Origin: Stenogyne calaminthoides
Lineage: Eukaryota; Streptophyta; Magnoliopsida; Lamiales; Lamiaceae
Direction: 5' to 3'
Assembly (NCBI GenBank): GCA_037126765.1
Contig: JBBCBC010000001.1
Location: forward strand, 34,022,804-34,086,803
Length of the DNA: 64,000 bases
How positions within the stretch are numbered: position 1 is the first letter of the stretch; each line of letters starts with the position of its first letter. Both the position numbers and the translations under genes were made by a program. A model generated the notes under the pieces. The model was not told where the DNA came from and did not search any database. It saw nothing but the letters and a program-made list of their open reading frames with translations. Shown here in pieces: positions 46,609 through 58,084 of this stretch.

Positions 46609-46804
46609 CGTTTGCATAGCTTATAAGCTCTTTAAAACAACTTATAAGTTGTTTAAGAGTTTATAAGCTCCTTAATTTTGTTTGGCAAATTAAGATGTTT
46701 AGCATCTTAAAAGATCTAAAAAAAAAACTCCTTAAAGCTTATAAGCTCCAAAATAATAAGTTGGGATATCCCAACTTATTTTACAAAAATTATAAAAGCT
46801 CAAG
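46603..46804. mobile_element. MITE-like AT-rich piece with a 26-bp perfect palindrome
   Basis: Begins GAGCCCGTTTGCATAGCTTA and contains repeated AGCTTATAAGCT motifs, a common plant MITE pattern. Bases 46755-46780 form a perfect palindrome centred on GGGATATCCC. The right end is lost where LINE sequence begins. Confidence 0.45.
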
Positions 46805-47255
46805 AACTGTGGAGGTTGGAATCCTCCAATTTGCGGACGACATACTGTTTATATGGAAAGCCAATGGAGTAACATCCTGACTTTGAAAGCTACTCTAAGC
46901 TGGATTGAGATAATGTCCGGCTTGGTGATCAATTTATCTAAGAGTTCATTGTATGTGTTTAATAAAGATGAAGGTTGGGCGACTGAAGCTGCAAAACTTT
47001 GCAATTGTGCTCTCGGGAGTACTCCTTTTAAGTACCTGGGAGTTACTATTGGGACTTCGAGTAGAGATATGAGAGTGTGGGAGCCAGTTATTTCGAAATT
47101 TAAGAAGAGGTTAAATATGTGGAAAAGCAAAAATTTGTCAATCGCGGGTGGAGTTACGCTTATTAATGATGTGTTGAACTCTTTTCCTTTATTTCTTTTC
47201 TCCATTTACCTTGCACCGTATAAAATCCTTAAAATCCTTACCGCAACTACATCTT
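46805..47255 (+). pseudogene. LINE reverse transcriptase fragment (FADD region)
   Basis: VEVGILQFADDILFIWKAN at about 46812-46870 contains the RT catalytic FADD box. After a frameshift it continues SWIEIMSGLVINLSKSSLYV, then LGSTPFKYLGVTIGTSSRDM and NMWKSKNLSIAGGVTLINDV. These are the downstream RT blocks of plant L1-type LINEs. Both the 5' part and the C-terminal zf-RVT domain are missing here. The piece corresponds to the part deleted from the LINE at 60.6-61.9 kb. Confidence 0.88.
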
Positions 47256-47403
47256 GAAAATCAGCCTGAGGTGGTCGAGCGAGGGAGATGACGGGCATGG
47301 CGGAGGGCGTGGTGAATTAGGGTTTGGAATTTTTAGACTTCTGTCTGTGCACTGCTCTCCTCTTTTAATTTAATTATTTACGCCGCTGAAGAGTGAAGAC
47401 TAA

Positions 47404-48198
47404 TGAGGGTGTATTGGTTGTGGAGTCTGTAGATTTTTTTTAGACTTTCAAAGTCTGGGGATATTCAATCTGGATTTTCAAAAGTCTTTAAAAATCCTGA
47501 TATATTCAATATGGATTTTAAAAAGTCTTAAAAAATCTTGAGGTATTCAACAGTCTATGGATTTTAATACTCTATTGATTTTCTTTGATTCTCTTCCAAA
47601 AATATAAATAGATTTCACTCTCCAACAGTCTATAGGTATTCAACAGTCTACGTATTCTCTCAGAGAACTCTGAAGACGAAAGGTCTGAAGAAAAAAACCT
47701 TCGTTGTTCTCCTGCCATCGCCGCCGCCCACTGCCGTCGCCGTTGTTCTCCTGCCACCGGACGACGCAGCGCTCACCCGTGTTCTGCCTTCTTTGCCAAG
47801 ACGACGCAGGGTGCCTCACACGCTTCATGAGCGCAAGACATGCATTACATGCCGCCGCCTCACCACCTGACGCTTTCCTCCCTCCGCCCTCGCAGCCCGC
47901 CGCAGGTATGCAATTTTTTATTTTTTCAATTTTCATTGGCCGAGTGCTAATTCTTGTTTTTATTTCTTGAACCCTCTGTTTCTTGGAGTTTTTAGTTTTA
48001 CTAAATGAGTTTTTCTATGGAAATTCATGCAAATCAATAAAAAAAAGTGTATTCCACAATCTTGTCAAGTCTATGAAAATCCATGTAAATCAATAAAAAA
48101 AGTCAGTCAAACTCTGCATGGAGTCTATGAATTTTCTAAATCCACAAACTTTTTAAAGTCCAAACAAATCCAATAGAATCTCAATTTAAAACACCCCC
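47404..48198. mobile_element. PIF/Harbinger-like element carrying an exon-like GC-rich block
   Basis: Ends resemble each other inverted (GGGTGTATTGG left; GGGGGTGTTTTA as complement of the right end), with subterminal 'ggattttaaaaagtc' motifs on both sides and TAA at 47401-47403 and 48199-48201 as possible 3-bp duplication. Inside, 47695-47905 is suddenly GC-rich, with an open frame (47704-47970) rich in Ser, Pro and His and a GCCGCAGGTATGC junction at about 47899-47910 that looks like an exon end plus splice donor. The block has no recognisable protein domain. Confidence 0.45.
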
Positions 48199-48201
48199 TA
48201 A

Positions 48202-48462
48202 GTCTTCTCTTTTAATTTACGCTGATGGATAAGTTTTTGGCCTGATGGATGTTTTGGGCCTGGGCATTATTAATTTAATTGGATGTATGGTTTTTGCCTT
48301 TTTGGTGGAAAATTGGAAATAACAAAAAAAAAAAGGTGAAAAGTCTAGGCGGCGCCTAGGCTCTAGGCAGCCGAAAAACGCCCGACTTCCGACTACCGAC
48401 TTCTGCATCCTTGATAATCTCGCACAAAAAGTTACTTTTAGGATATATTAATACTTGCGCCA
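48202..48462. other. Short unassigned stretch
   Basis: The first part (TCTTCTCTTTTAATTTACGCTGATGG) resembles 47360-47395 on the other side of the Harbinger-like element, a duplication of the flank. The rest has a 'ggcgcctaggctctaggc' motif. No gene. Confidence 0.45.
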
Positions 48463-49010
48463 ATGCACCGTGAAGTGGAGTCTATTAATGAGAAGATTCT
48501 AGGGTATATGATTCCTGATGATACTAGGGTATATTTGAGTTTCAATAGTGTCTGCAAAACGAAATTTCACACTCGAGCTAATAGAGATTTGTTTTGTGTT
48601 GATTTTTTAAACTTTATTAAGTATTCAGGACTACCAAGCCACTATTTCATTTTGAAAGAATAATTGTCATTAGTGCTTCTCATAAATATTTACCAAATTA
48701 AGTCTGCAGGTTTGTGTAATGGCACGATGTTGGTTGTCACAAAGCTTGAAAATCATATTCTTAAAGTATAAATAATTTTAGGAGGGAAGTATTGAGAATA
48801 AGGTGTTCATCCGAAAAATCACATTGAGTAATTCGGACCAAACAATTCCTGTAAAGTTTAAGAGGAGACAATTTTAAATCCTATTATGTTTTGTGATGAC
48901 GATTAATAAAAGTCAGGGTCAAAATAGGATTTTCACACACGATCATTTATATGTTACAGTGTTTAGAGTTAAAAGTAAAATAGGATTGAAAATTATGTGT
49001 CTCAATTCGT
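48463..49010 (+). pseudogene. Helitron helicase (RepHel) C-terminal remnant
   Basis: 48463-48660 reads MHREVESINEKILGYMIPDD, then FLNFIKYSGLPSHYFILK, matching the region of plant Helitron/PIF1-like helicases between motifs III and IV ('EFLN-I-SSGLPNHKL-LK'). It continues with SAGLCNGTMLVVTKLENHIL (48701-48765) and, near 48890-48920, MTINKSQGQ-type sequence (helicase motif V). Stops and frameshifts throughout. This is the last third of a helicase whose 5' part and Rep domain are absent. Confidence 0.8.
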
Positions 49011-49284
49011 ATAAGTGACCTTACAAGTGTACAATAAATATTAGTTACAAAAATTTTTTTTGAAATTTGTAATTTATAGTAGTATTTTTTTTTTTCCTTT
49101 CAAATCTTAATTTGTGGATTCATTTGTTTATTATAGAGTTATCATGTACAATAACATATAAAATCATAGTTTGCATATTTGAATTATATTTTATTTTTAA
49201 TATTTTGTGAATTATAAATTATTTGACCATAAACGACCTTAATAATATTAGAATATTATTAATTATTTTATATAAAAATATTCT

Positions 49285-49316
49285 TTCAGTCCGCGAAATT
49301 CGTGGGGCTTACACTA
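49285..49316 (+). mobile_element. Possible Helitron 3' terminus
   Basis: TCCGCGAAATTCGTGGGG can form a short hairpin and is followed by CTAG at 49313-49316, the usual Helitron 3' end. It lies 300 bp after the helicase remnant and may be its terminus. Confidence 0.45.
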
Positions 49317-49810
49317 GTTACTATGTATAGGTAAACTTGATTCAGTCTATGTAGCGAAACCACATCAGTCCGCACAAAGCCCAATTCAACCAAATTATTT
49401 CGTTTAAAAATCGTGCACTCTCATCAAAAGTTATTTAAATTAAATTTTTAATCTATCTAATTAAATTAATTATAAAGATATATTTAAAATTTTAAAGATA
49501 CTTATATATCTATTCACGCGCCATTGCCCCAATCTATCTAATTGAACAATTTTAAAAATCTACTTATATAAATATTTACACCCCAATTCTATTTCTGCAT
49601 ATCATATAGATTCAGATATTCTTAAAATTACAAAGTAAAGATAATATTCATTCTGCATATCATAGTCACGATACTTTTATATATTCACGCCCCAATTCTA
49701 ATTCTCCATATCATAATCACTTCGCAATTCTGCATTGCAACAATTTTTTCTAGTTTTTTTAATTTTTTAATTTGATTATGTATTGTATATTTAATCTGAT
49801 TTTACTTTTT

Positions 49811-51050
49811 TTTATATTATAGAGAGTATTGAGGTAAGTAATTTGAGTTATAAATTGATCATGCTTATTGCAATTGTGTAATTGTTTTGTATATTGCATG
49901 GAGGTATTTTTTTTTTAATTGCACAGATTATAGAATTTGAGGTAAGTAATTTGAGTGCTGGATTAATTGTGGAGGAGTTTCTTCTAATCTATTCATAGCG
50001 ATTAATATTCATGTTTTGTATATATTGCAGAGAATATTGAGGTAAGTTATTTGAGTTATGAATTCGTTATGAATGTTTTATTGCAATCGTGTAATTATTT
50101 TGTATATTACATGGAGTTTTTTTTTTTTTTTTATATTATACAGAGTATTGAATATGTAATTTGAGTGTTGAATTAGTTGTGGGTGATGTTCTTCTAATTT
50201 GTTTATAGCAATTAGTATTCACGTTTTGAATATATTGCAAGGATGAATTTCTTCTAATTTATTCATAACGATTAATATTCACGTTTTGTACATATTGTAG
50301 GGAATAATGAGGTAAGTAACTTGAATTATGAATTTGTTTGTAATTTTATAAAAAAAAAACTAATTTTATTATCTTATACTCCCTCCGTCCCAAGATGATT
50401 GCAACACACAAATTGGACCGCAAACCAAGTAAAGTGAGATAAAGTGGATTTGAGTGGAATAAAATAAGGGTGTTGTGAGTGTATTAATATTATATTTGTT
50501 TCCATTTTAGGAGTGTTGCAGTAATGTTGGGACGTCCAAATAAGACAAGTGTTGGTAATCACGGGACGGAGGGAGTATTTCAATGTAGTTGAAGATCAGG
50601 TAATTCTCGATCAAAATTTATGAATCTATTGAACTTCAATGGAGATGCACGGAGTATTGAATTTGAGGTAAGTAATTTGAGTGTTGAATTAGTTGTGGAT
50701 GAGTTTCATCTAATTTATTCATAGCGATTAATATTCTTGTTTTGTATATATTGCAGAGACTATTGAGGTAAGTAATTTGAGTTATGAATTCGTTATGAAT
50801 GTTTATTGCAATCGTGTAATTATTTTGTATATTGCAGGGATTTTTTTATATTGCACGGAGTATTGAAGTAATTAATTTGAGTGTTGAATTAGTTGTGGAT
50901 GAGTTTCTTCTAATTGGTTTATAGCGATTAATATTCACGTTTCGTATATATTGAAAGGATGAGTTTCTTCTAATTTATTCATAACAGTTAATATTCACGT
51001 TTTATATATATTGCAGGGAATATTGAGGTAAGTAACTTGTGTTATATTTC
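49811..51050 (+). repeat. Tandem repeat of micro-exon-like units
   Basis: A composite unit of about 250 bp recurs four to five times. Each contains a short 'exon' of about 9-18 bases bounded by an acceptor-like TATATTGCAG and donor-like GAGGTAAGT, for example AG-AGAATATTGAG-GTAAGT near 50029, 50755 and 51015. A second sub-unit has CACGGAGTATTGAA. Interrupted by a Stowaway MITE at 50379-50575. No protein product recognised. Confidence 0.7.
50379..50575. mobile_element. Stowaway MITE (Tc1/mariner), 197 bp
   Basis: Perfect terminal inverted repeats CTCCCTCCGTCCC / GGGACGGAGGGAG, flanked by TA on each side (50377-50378 and 50576-50577). This is the standard Stowaway structure. No coding capacity. 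Confidence 0.95.
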
Positions 51051-51138
51051 TATTTTTATAAAAAAAATTAATCTAATTTTATTATCTTATATTGCAATGT
51101 AGTTGAAGATCAGGTAATTCTCGATCAAAATTTATGAA

Positions 51139-52435
51139 TCTATATATATATATACAAGCAGAAACCATCCCAAATTTAGAAACCATTGGATTTTCCCGCC
51201 AAAAATTAATTGCTAAATCGAGTATTATATTTTGGATAAATATTATCAATATTTTGAAGATATATTTTTAGATACATATTATTGATTTGAGATATATTTT
51301 ATTAGAGAATGAATACTCATATACATAAGAGATTCGACATATATATATATTTTTTGGATTGGTAATATTTTGAATTATATTCGTTAGTTATTAATGAATA
51401 ATAACAAAATTAAATTTGTTATTGGATTGGTGAGAGTTTGGATTATATTAATCATTAATAAATAAGAACAAAACTTATGTTACACATACCACATGCCTAT
51501 AGTACTAAATTCATCGTCTCAAAATTAATATAAGGGCCTACATTTTGAAACTATTGAATTTTCACGCCAAAATTGTTATCAAATTGAAAAATAAATTTTT
51601 GGAATAAATATTAACAAATTATGATTGAGAAAAATTTATGGAAAAAACATGTATATTTCCACAAACTCTAATGTTAAATTAGAAAACAAATCTTTGGAAT
51701 AAATATTAATAAATTATAATGAATTGGAAAAAATATTTAGAATAAATATTTAATAAATATTAACAAATTATAATAGATTGAGAAAAAATCTTTAGAAAAA
51801 ATATTTTAACAAATTATTATAGATTGAGAAAAATCTTTAGAAAAAATATTTGCAAAAAATTATTGATAAATTGGGAGACAAATCTTTGAAAAAAATATTA
51901 ACAAATAATAATGAATTGAGAAAAAATCTTTGTAATAATTTCAAATAATGGATTTGAGAAAAAATCTTTGGAATATCTTTGAAATTTTGGAATATCTTTC
52001 TTTCCTAATATATCTAATTTGACAAATATTTTTGTATGATTATTGTTGTAAAAAGATTCACAAAGATTGTGGTATAAAAAGAATCTTCCATAAATGACTA
52101 AAGGATATACTAATAATCACATACCAGCGCATTGAAGATTTTGGTGTGAGGCGATGATGAGCAACCAACCAAAAAAACAAAAAATGTGATTTTTAGAAAG
52201 GTTTTTCGAAATCTGTAATCATTTTAACACTACGGTTTTAATGTTATCTGCTTTCACTTAATTTTCGCCATGTTTGAAATTTTCAGTACTTAACGAATCT
52301 ATTTATTTTAAAATTATGTATTAAATATGAATTAGATAAAACACAATTCTTAAAGAGTTTTCGAAAACTATATTACTCACACTATTAAAAAAATTGTGTA
52401 ATTATAGTCGTGCATCGCACGGGTACAATTACTAG
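51139..52435 (+). mobile_element. Non-autonomous Helitron, 1.3 kb
   Basis: Starts TCTATATATATATATACAAG and ends with hairpin CGTGCATCGCACG followed by GGTACAATTACTAG, the typical plant Helitron 5' TC and 3' hairpin plus CTAG. The flanks join as ...TTATGAA|TCTATTGAA..., an A|T target. The uninterrupted form TTTATGAATCTATTGAA exists at 50619-50635 in the neighbouring repeat, giving an empty-site reference. The interior is AT-rich with A-rich repeats ('gaaaaaatctttag') and no ORF. Confidence 0.9.
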
Positions 52436-52870
52436 TCTATTGAATTTCAATGAAGATATAATCTTGAAATTAGCTAATTTTTTAGATAAAGAAAGACAAA
52501 AACTTGTATGCAAAATTGCATTTAAGTGATATGTACAAAAAGTGGGGGTTTTTTTTTTCGCGGGTCAAATAAAAGGTCGGGTTAGGGCAGATTACTAGCG
52601 GGTTAATGGACTTCCTCCTTCATCTTCACGCTCGCGCAGTCACAGGGCATATTTCTTCTTCTTCCTCTTCTCGCGTTGCAACAAACGCGACCAGATCGCC
52701 GTTGATTTTGATGGTGGTGCGTCTCTAGGTTTTTCCCTCTTCTTCTCTTGTTCTTCCTTTTCTCTTTCTCTTCCATATTCTTTTTGCTTTCTTCAATTTT
52801 CTCATCCTCGCAAATTTACAGGTGATTCCCTATGATTTTGTGAAGCAGTCTTTTAGATCCATCTGCACTC
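52436..52870. other. Unassigned stretch with promoter/5'-UTR-like block
   Basis: 52600-52740 is less AT-rich, pyrimidine-rich, with an ATGGTGGTGCG start-like site followed by a splice-like pyrimidine tract. It resembles a plant 5' UTR and first exon but no coding continuation is recognisable. Confidence 0.35.
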
Positions 52871-53548
52871 TTTTCACGCTGTTCTGTAAATCTGTAATTT
52901 TATACTAATGATTTTTTTTTCGCGTTTGTACTGATTTTTGTTCATGTAGTAACACTATTTTGCTCATAGGGTAACACTCTTTTGTTCATGTAGTAACACA
53001 TCAAGTTGTTATGTAAATCTGTAATTTTGGACTGGGGATTTCTTTTCGCTTTTGTTCTGGTTTTGCTTATGTGGTAACACGTTTTTCTTCATATGGTTTT
53101 TCACGCTATTCTGTAAATCTGTAATTTTATATTGATGATTTTTTTCGTGTTTGTACTGATTTTTGTTCATGTAGTAACACTCTTTTGCTCATAGGGTAAC
53201 ACTCTTTTGTTCATGTAGTGACACATCAAGTTGTTATGTAAATCTGTAATTTTGGACTGGGGATTTCTTTTCGCGTTTGTTCAGGTTTTGTTTATGTGGT
53301 AACACGTTTTTCTTCATATGGCTTTTCACGTTGTTCTGTAAATTTGTAATTTTATACTGATGATTTTTTTCGTGTTTGTACTGGTTTTTGTTCATGTAGT
53401 AACACTCTTTTGCTCATAGGGTAACACTCTTTTGTTCATGTAGTAACACATCAAGTTGTTTTGTAAATCTATAATTTTGAACTGGGGATTTCTTTTTGCG
53501 TTTGTTCTGGTTTTGTTTATGTGGTAACACGTTTTTCTTCATATGGCA
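52871..53548 (+). repeat. 226-bp tandem repeat, three copies
   Basis: Units start TTTTCACGCTGTTCTGTAAA at 52871, 53098 and 53323 (spacing 227 and 225). Each contains sub-repeats 'gttcatgtagtaacac' and 'gctcatagggtaacac'. About 95% alike. No coding potential. Confidence 0.92.
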
Positions 53549-53717
53549 TATGAACAATAATGTGTTACCTTGTGACCCATGTTACGTTATGAATATTTAT
53601 GTGTTACAATATGTTTTATTAAGTGTTACGTAAGATATGAAGTTTTTTCAATATAACAATGTAATAACACTTATACATAGATGTAATAACACACAAAAAT
53701 TTGACAAAAAAAAAATA

Positions 53718-53790
53718 TGCATACAGTAGGAATCGAACCTGCGACCAAATTCATTAGCAACAAACATGAACCATTAAACTACAACACATA
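53718..53790 (-). repeat. tRNA-derived element (SINE head or tRNA relic)
   Basis: On the minus strand TAGTTTAATGG (53771-53781) fits an A box and GGTTCGATTCC (53729-53739) fits a B box, followed by a T run that could stop pol III. T-arm pairing is 4 of 5; acceptor pairing is poor. I favour a SINE head over a functional tRNA. Confidence 0.5.
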
Positions 53791-54720
53791 TTTGATAAAG
53801 ATATCATTCTATAAATACATATGCTTGGCCCAACTGAACCCACTTGCCCACGCCTCCTACAAGCCTCAAGACTCGCCAGCCCGACCGCCCGCGACTGCGA
53901 AATTTAGGCAATTTTTGCCTTATTTATGTTGTATTGCACATAACACTAGTGTGCAATATTTCACACAAGACTTTCTCATACAGAAATGTCTTTTTTCATA
54001 TAAATATGACTTCAATCATGTCAATATCCCACCCCCTCCCTTACAGTTTCTTTTCCATTAAATAATTTATTTTAGAGTATTACTCATTCAGTTGACGTAA
54101 TTTTGAATTGCTCGAAATGACAAAATGAGTATATTATACATACAAAATATTTTTTAAAAATTATATCTATAATTAAATTAATTATATTAATTAAATGTTT
54201 GAAATATTTAATCAAAAATAATATTATAAATTATTTTTTTCAATCCTGCGAATTCCGCGGAGTTACGTACTTGTGAAATAATATTTTAGGAAAATTAATA
54301 TTTTACGTACTTGGATACTTTTTAATTTTAAGATTCTTTAATTAATATTTTAGGAAAATTATAATAACTTTTAAATATCAAAAAAATGTTTAGTAATCTG
54401 GAAATAAGAATTCGAAAACTTTTGTATTTGTATGTAGACAATAAACATATATCGGGAGGGAATTTAGAAATTTTTGGTGGGAAGTGAAAAGCAAAACAAT
54501 CAAGAGTAACACTCCTGTGAACCAGGTATATGCATAAACTCTACCACTAATGTTGACCAAATAATACTTGTGAAGTGTAAAATAGTAACATTATTCAATG
54601 GAAACAACTAATGTTGACCAAATAATACTTGTGAAATAAAAACAAGTAATATTGTTCAGTGAAAAAAACTAATACTACTGACCAAGTAATAATTTTGAAG
54701 TGAAAAGAAGTACTAACATT
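53791..54720. other. AT-rich stretch with short diverged repeats
   Basis: 54490-54720 repeats a unit around 'aatgttgaccaaataatacttgtgaa' about three times; a related copy is at 55520-55590. At 54240-54265 CTGCGAATTCCGCGG resembles the Helitron-like hairpin at 49285. No gene seen. Confidence 0.5.
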
Positions 54721-55009
54721 CACTACAAAAAAGACGGAGTTTAACGACAGTTTAAAAATCCTTTATTTAAATTATCTAATTTAATAATTTAACAACATTA
54801 TAATATCATAATTATATATTTTTTTTACTTTATAAATTTTAATTAAATTATATCATATTATATTAAAATTGTATTTTTATTTATTTTTAAATTGTTTTTT
54901 TTTTACACTTTTTTTTAACTTTTATATTTCATTTATTTAATTTAATTATCTAAGAATCTTTAAAATAATAATTATATATATATTTTTTATTTAAAAGAGT
55001 TAATTTAAA
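54721..55009 (+). mobile_element. CACTA-like left terminus
   Basis: CACTACAAAAAAGACGGAG at 54721 shares its first 12 bases with the complement of the terminus at 57352. The 3-bp flanks (ATT and GAT) do not match, so they may come from different elements. Confidence 0.45.
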
Positions 55010-55515
55010 CAAATACTCATTTTCATTTAAACAAGTACTACTTTTCATTTAAACAAGTAATACTTTTCATTGAATTCAAGTAATACCTTTCATTTAAACA
55101 AATATTACTTTTCAATGAAACAAGTAATACTTTTCATTGAACTCAAGTAATACGTTTCATTTAAACAAGTAACACCTTTCATTGAAACAAGTACTTCTTT
55201 TCATTTAAACAAGTACTACTTTTCATTTAAACTAGTACTACTTTTCAATGAAAAAAGTAATACCTTTCATTTAAACAAGTTATACTTTTCATTGAACTCA
55301 AGTAATACCTTTCATTTAAACAAATACTACTTTTCATTTAAACAAGTAATACTTTTCATTTAAACATGTAATACTTTGCATTTAAACAAGTAATACTTTT
55401 CGTTTAAACAGGTACTACTTTTCAATGAAACAAGTAACACCTTTCATTTAAACAAGTACCACTTTTCAATGAAACAAGTAATGCTTTTCATTGAAACAAG
55501 TAATACAAGTTACGT
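55010..55515 (+). repeat. Minisatellite of ~20-22-bp units (CTTTTCATTTAAACAAGTA)
   Basis: About 23 imperfect copies of CTTTTCATTTAAACAAGTAA with variants (ATTGAACTCAAGT, CAATGAAACAAGT). AT-rich, non-coding. Confidence 0.9.
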
Positions 55516-55599
55516 GGAAACAAGTAATATTTGTGAAGTGCAAACGATAACATTATTCATTAAACACTATTAATATTGATCAAGGAATATTTTGCTTTG

Positions 55600-57352
55600 A
55601 CAAGTGATACCTCTAGCTATATCAATATTAATTATTAAATTTTCTTAAAAATTTACATATATAAATATAATCTGAATATAAATAATTTGTCATTGTACTC
55701 TAGATCCTTCTGAATATGTGAATTGCTTTTTTAAGGAACCCTTGGAAAACAATGAGTTGTACTAGATTTAACTTTAACAAGGGCTATCTCTTGCTATATC
55801 AATATTAATAAATTTAAAAATGACCGTCAAATATATTTAAGTTCTCTCTCATGTGGGAATTTGATTTTTTTAGGAAACAATAGCAAGGAGTGCCCCTTGT
55901 AAAAACAATAACTAATGCTAGAACTAACTTTGGCAAGGGATACCTCTTGCTATATCAATATGAATAAATTTGATAATGACCGCCAAATGTACTTGCGCAG
56001 GGGATTTGATTTTTTCCAGGAAATAATGGCAAGGGGTGTGCCTTGCAAAAACAATAGCATCTAACTTTAGGCAAATATTGCAAGATCCGTCCCTTGCTAT
56101 TAATTTTCAATATCTTTATACCTCAACCCTTTCCTTTCATCTTCGTCTTTCTACCAATATTGTATCTTCTCCAACTTCTTCATTTTTCCAACATTTATGC
56201 AGTCTTCACCAACATTTTAGGTAATTTTGCAATTTATTGAGTTTATTTTTAATTTTTGGTTTATATTTGTATTGCTATTGTTTTTTTAGTTTTTTTTCTT
56301 CAGAAAATATACATCTACTCTAAGATTTTTTTTCATCTTCTTTTCTCTTGTTTCAGATCTATTTTTCGGCTTGGTCTAGGAGCTTCAAAGAGTATGTGTT
56401 CTATATCTATTTCATATATATACATCTATTTGGATATCTTGTTCTTTATTATCCATATGTTTGGAAAATTGAATCTTGATATCTTCTTTAGAAAAAAATC
56501 TTAAATGCCACAATCTCTCTTCTCTATATACTTCATTGTTATTTTTCTATAGTTCTAACTGAATTTTGTTTGTTTAATATGACTTTTTTCCATTTCAATC
56601 TTATATAATTTTGTGTTTTATTATAATCTGTTTTTTTTACCATTTTTTTTTTCCAGGGATCTAAAGAATTACATGTGGAAGAAATTCAATTTAATTTTAA
56701 ATGTATCTTTTACATGTATGTTGTCTTTTTTTTTTTGTATGTTTTATGGATTTCAATTTATTAATTGTTTATAATTTGTATATCTCATTTTGTAATTGTA
56801 ATTAAATTTGTATATCATAATATTTTTTTAATATTAATTTGGTATTGTTAATAAAATAATTGTTAAAAAAATTAATATTCCAATTATTATAATTGTATTT
56901 ACGTAATTTAATTTTTTTTAATATAAAAAATAACTAAAAGCAAGAGGCAGTCCTTGCTATAAACAAATTATCAATATTTTATTTTAGCTCCTCAGACATA
57001 ACATTAGCAAGAGCTAGTCCTTGCTGTATGTATAATAATAGCAAGAGTTGACCCTGTCAATTAAGCGCGTGAGTTTCAATTTAACCAATGGGGCATAATT
57101 TAAACGCAAGGGCTTGACCCTTGCTAATGTTTCAAGATTTAGCAAGAAGCTACAATAGCAAGTGTTGTCTATTGCCATACATTTAACAACAACAAGGGCG
57201 GTCAACGCCCCTTGCAAATAAAACATTAGCAACGCCACTTATAGCAAGAACCAAATAACAAGGAGTAGCCCTTGCTGATTCTAATAGCAACGAGGTCAAA
57301 CCCATGTAGCAACAATTTCAGCTCTTGTTATTACTCTCATTTTTTTGTAGTG
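55600..57352 (-). mobile_element. CACTA-like terminal region with 'agcaagggc' subterminal repeats
   Basis: Ends TTTTTTTGTAGTG at 57352. Through 55780-57330 the motif TAGCAAGGGC or its complement GCCCTTGCTA and variants recurs many times, densest at 56940-57330, as in CACTA subterminal regions. The open frames within (for example 56036-56224, 56256-56504) are low-complexity AT-rich stretches without a domain. Confidence 0.5.
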
Positions 57353-58084
57353 GATCACTGATTATAAACAACGATACTTTGTATGCACAACAGTGATATT
57401 AAAAATAAAAAAAAAGTTCACGTAAACTAGGGTTTACAAGAGTTTGTGTCATTATAAATTTCAATTATTAGGCCCCCACAAGGAAGCTAAAGTTAGTGTC
57501 ATTATATATAATATCCACACATACATATACATACATTAAATTTAAATAAAATCTTAAAATTAATCACGTACAACTTGTGGCAGCATATGTAAATGGAAGA
57601 AAAGAAGGGGTGATATACGAGATATACATATATCAAGGGAGAAAATTATTAGCAAAAAGTATCAATATCACTTTTACTGGACTCATACCATTCTCTGTTT
57701 GTTTACATGGTGTATTATTTTGGCTATTCGTTGAGGATTTTCATGCTAATTTTACTAGCAAAAATCAGAAGCTAGCCCACTTCAAATTGTACTGTTAGTC
57801 TCCATAGCATTTGATTGACTCTAAGTGATTAGAATGAGGACTTTGTCTCTTCTTTTTTTTCAAGCATGCTTTCGATTTTACAACTATCAAACCAGATCAT
57901 TACATTCATGTTAGCTAGACACCAATAAAATCCAATCAAACCAAAACGTAATAGTAAATTTAATTTCAGTAAAAACAGAATTAATAATGTTTGTACAGAA
58001 TCCTGAACAAAATAATTCAAAGGGCACGACTATTCCATCCGGCAAATTTCATTAGACTCGCATAGTTTTTAAACTCATAGTTCT
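57353..58084. other. No gene recognised
   Basis: AT-rich, with open frames 57577-57798 (+) and 57829-58020 (-) that have no recognisable motif. It may be part of the carrier element of the host gene fragments that follow. Confidence 0.5.

Noticed and set aside
53718..53790. Functional tRNA gene on the minus strand
   Set aside because: A and B boxes fit, but acceptor stem pairing is poor and no convincing anticodon arm can be drawn.
53717..54061. 114-codon frame starting MHTVGIEPATKF
   Set aside because: Its start is the reverse complement of the tRNA-like B-box region and the rest has no domain.
57577..57798. 73-codon frame as a small membrane protein
   Set aside because: It has a hydrophobic run but lies in unassigned AT-rich DNA without promoter-like context or homology I recognise.
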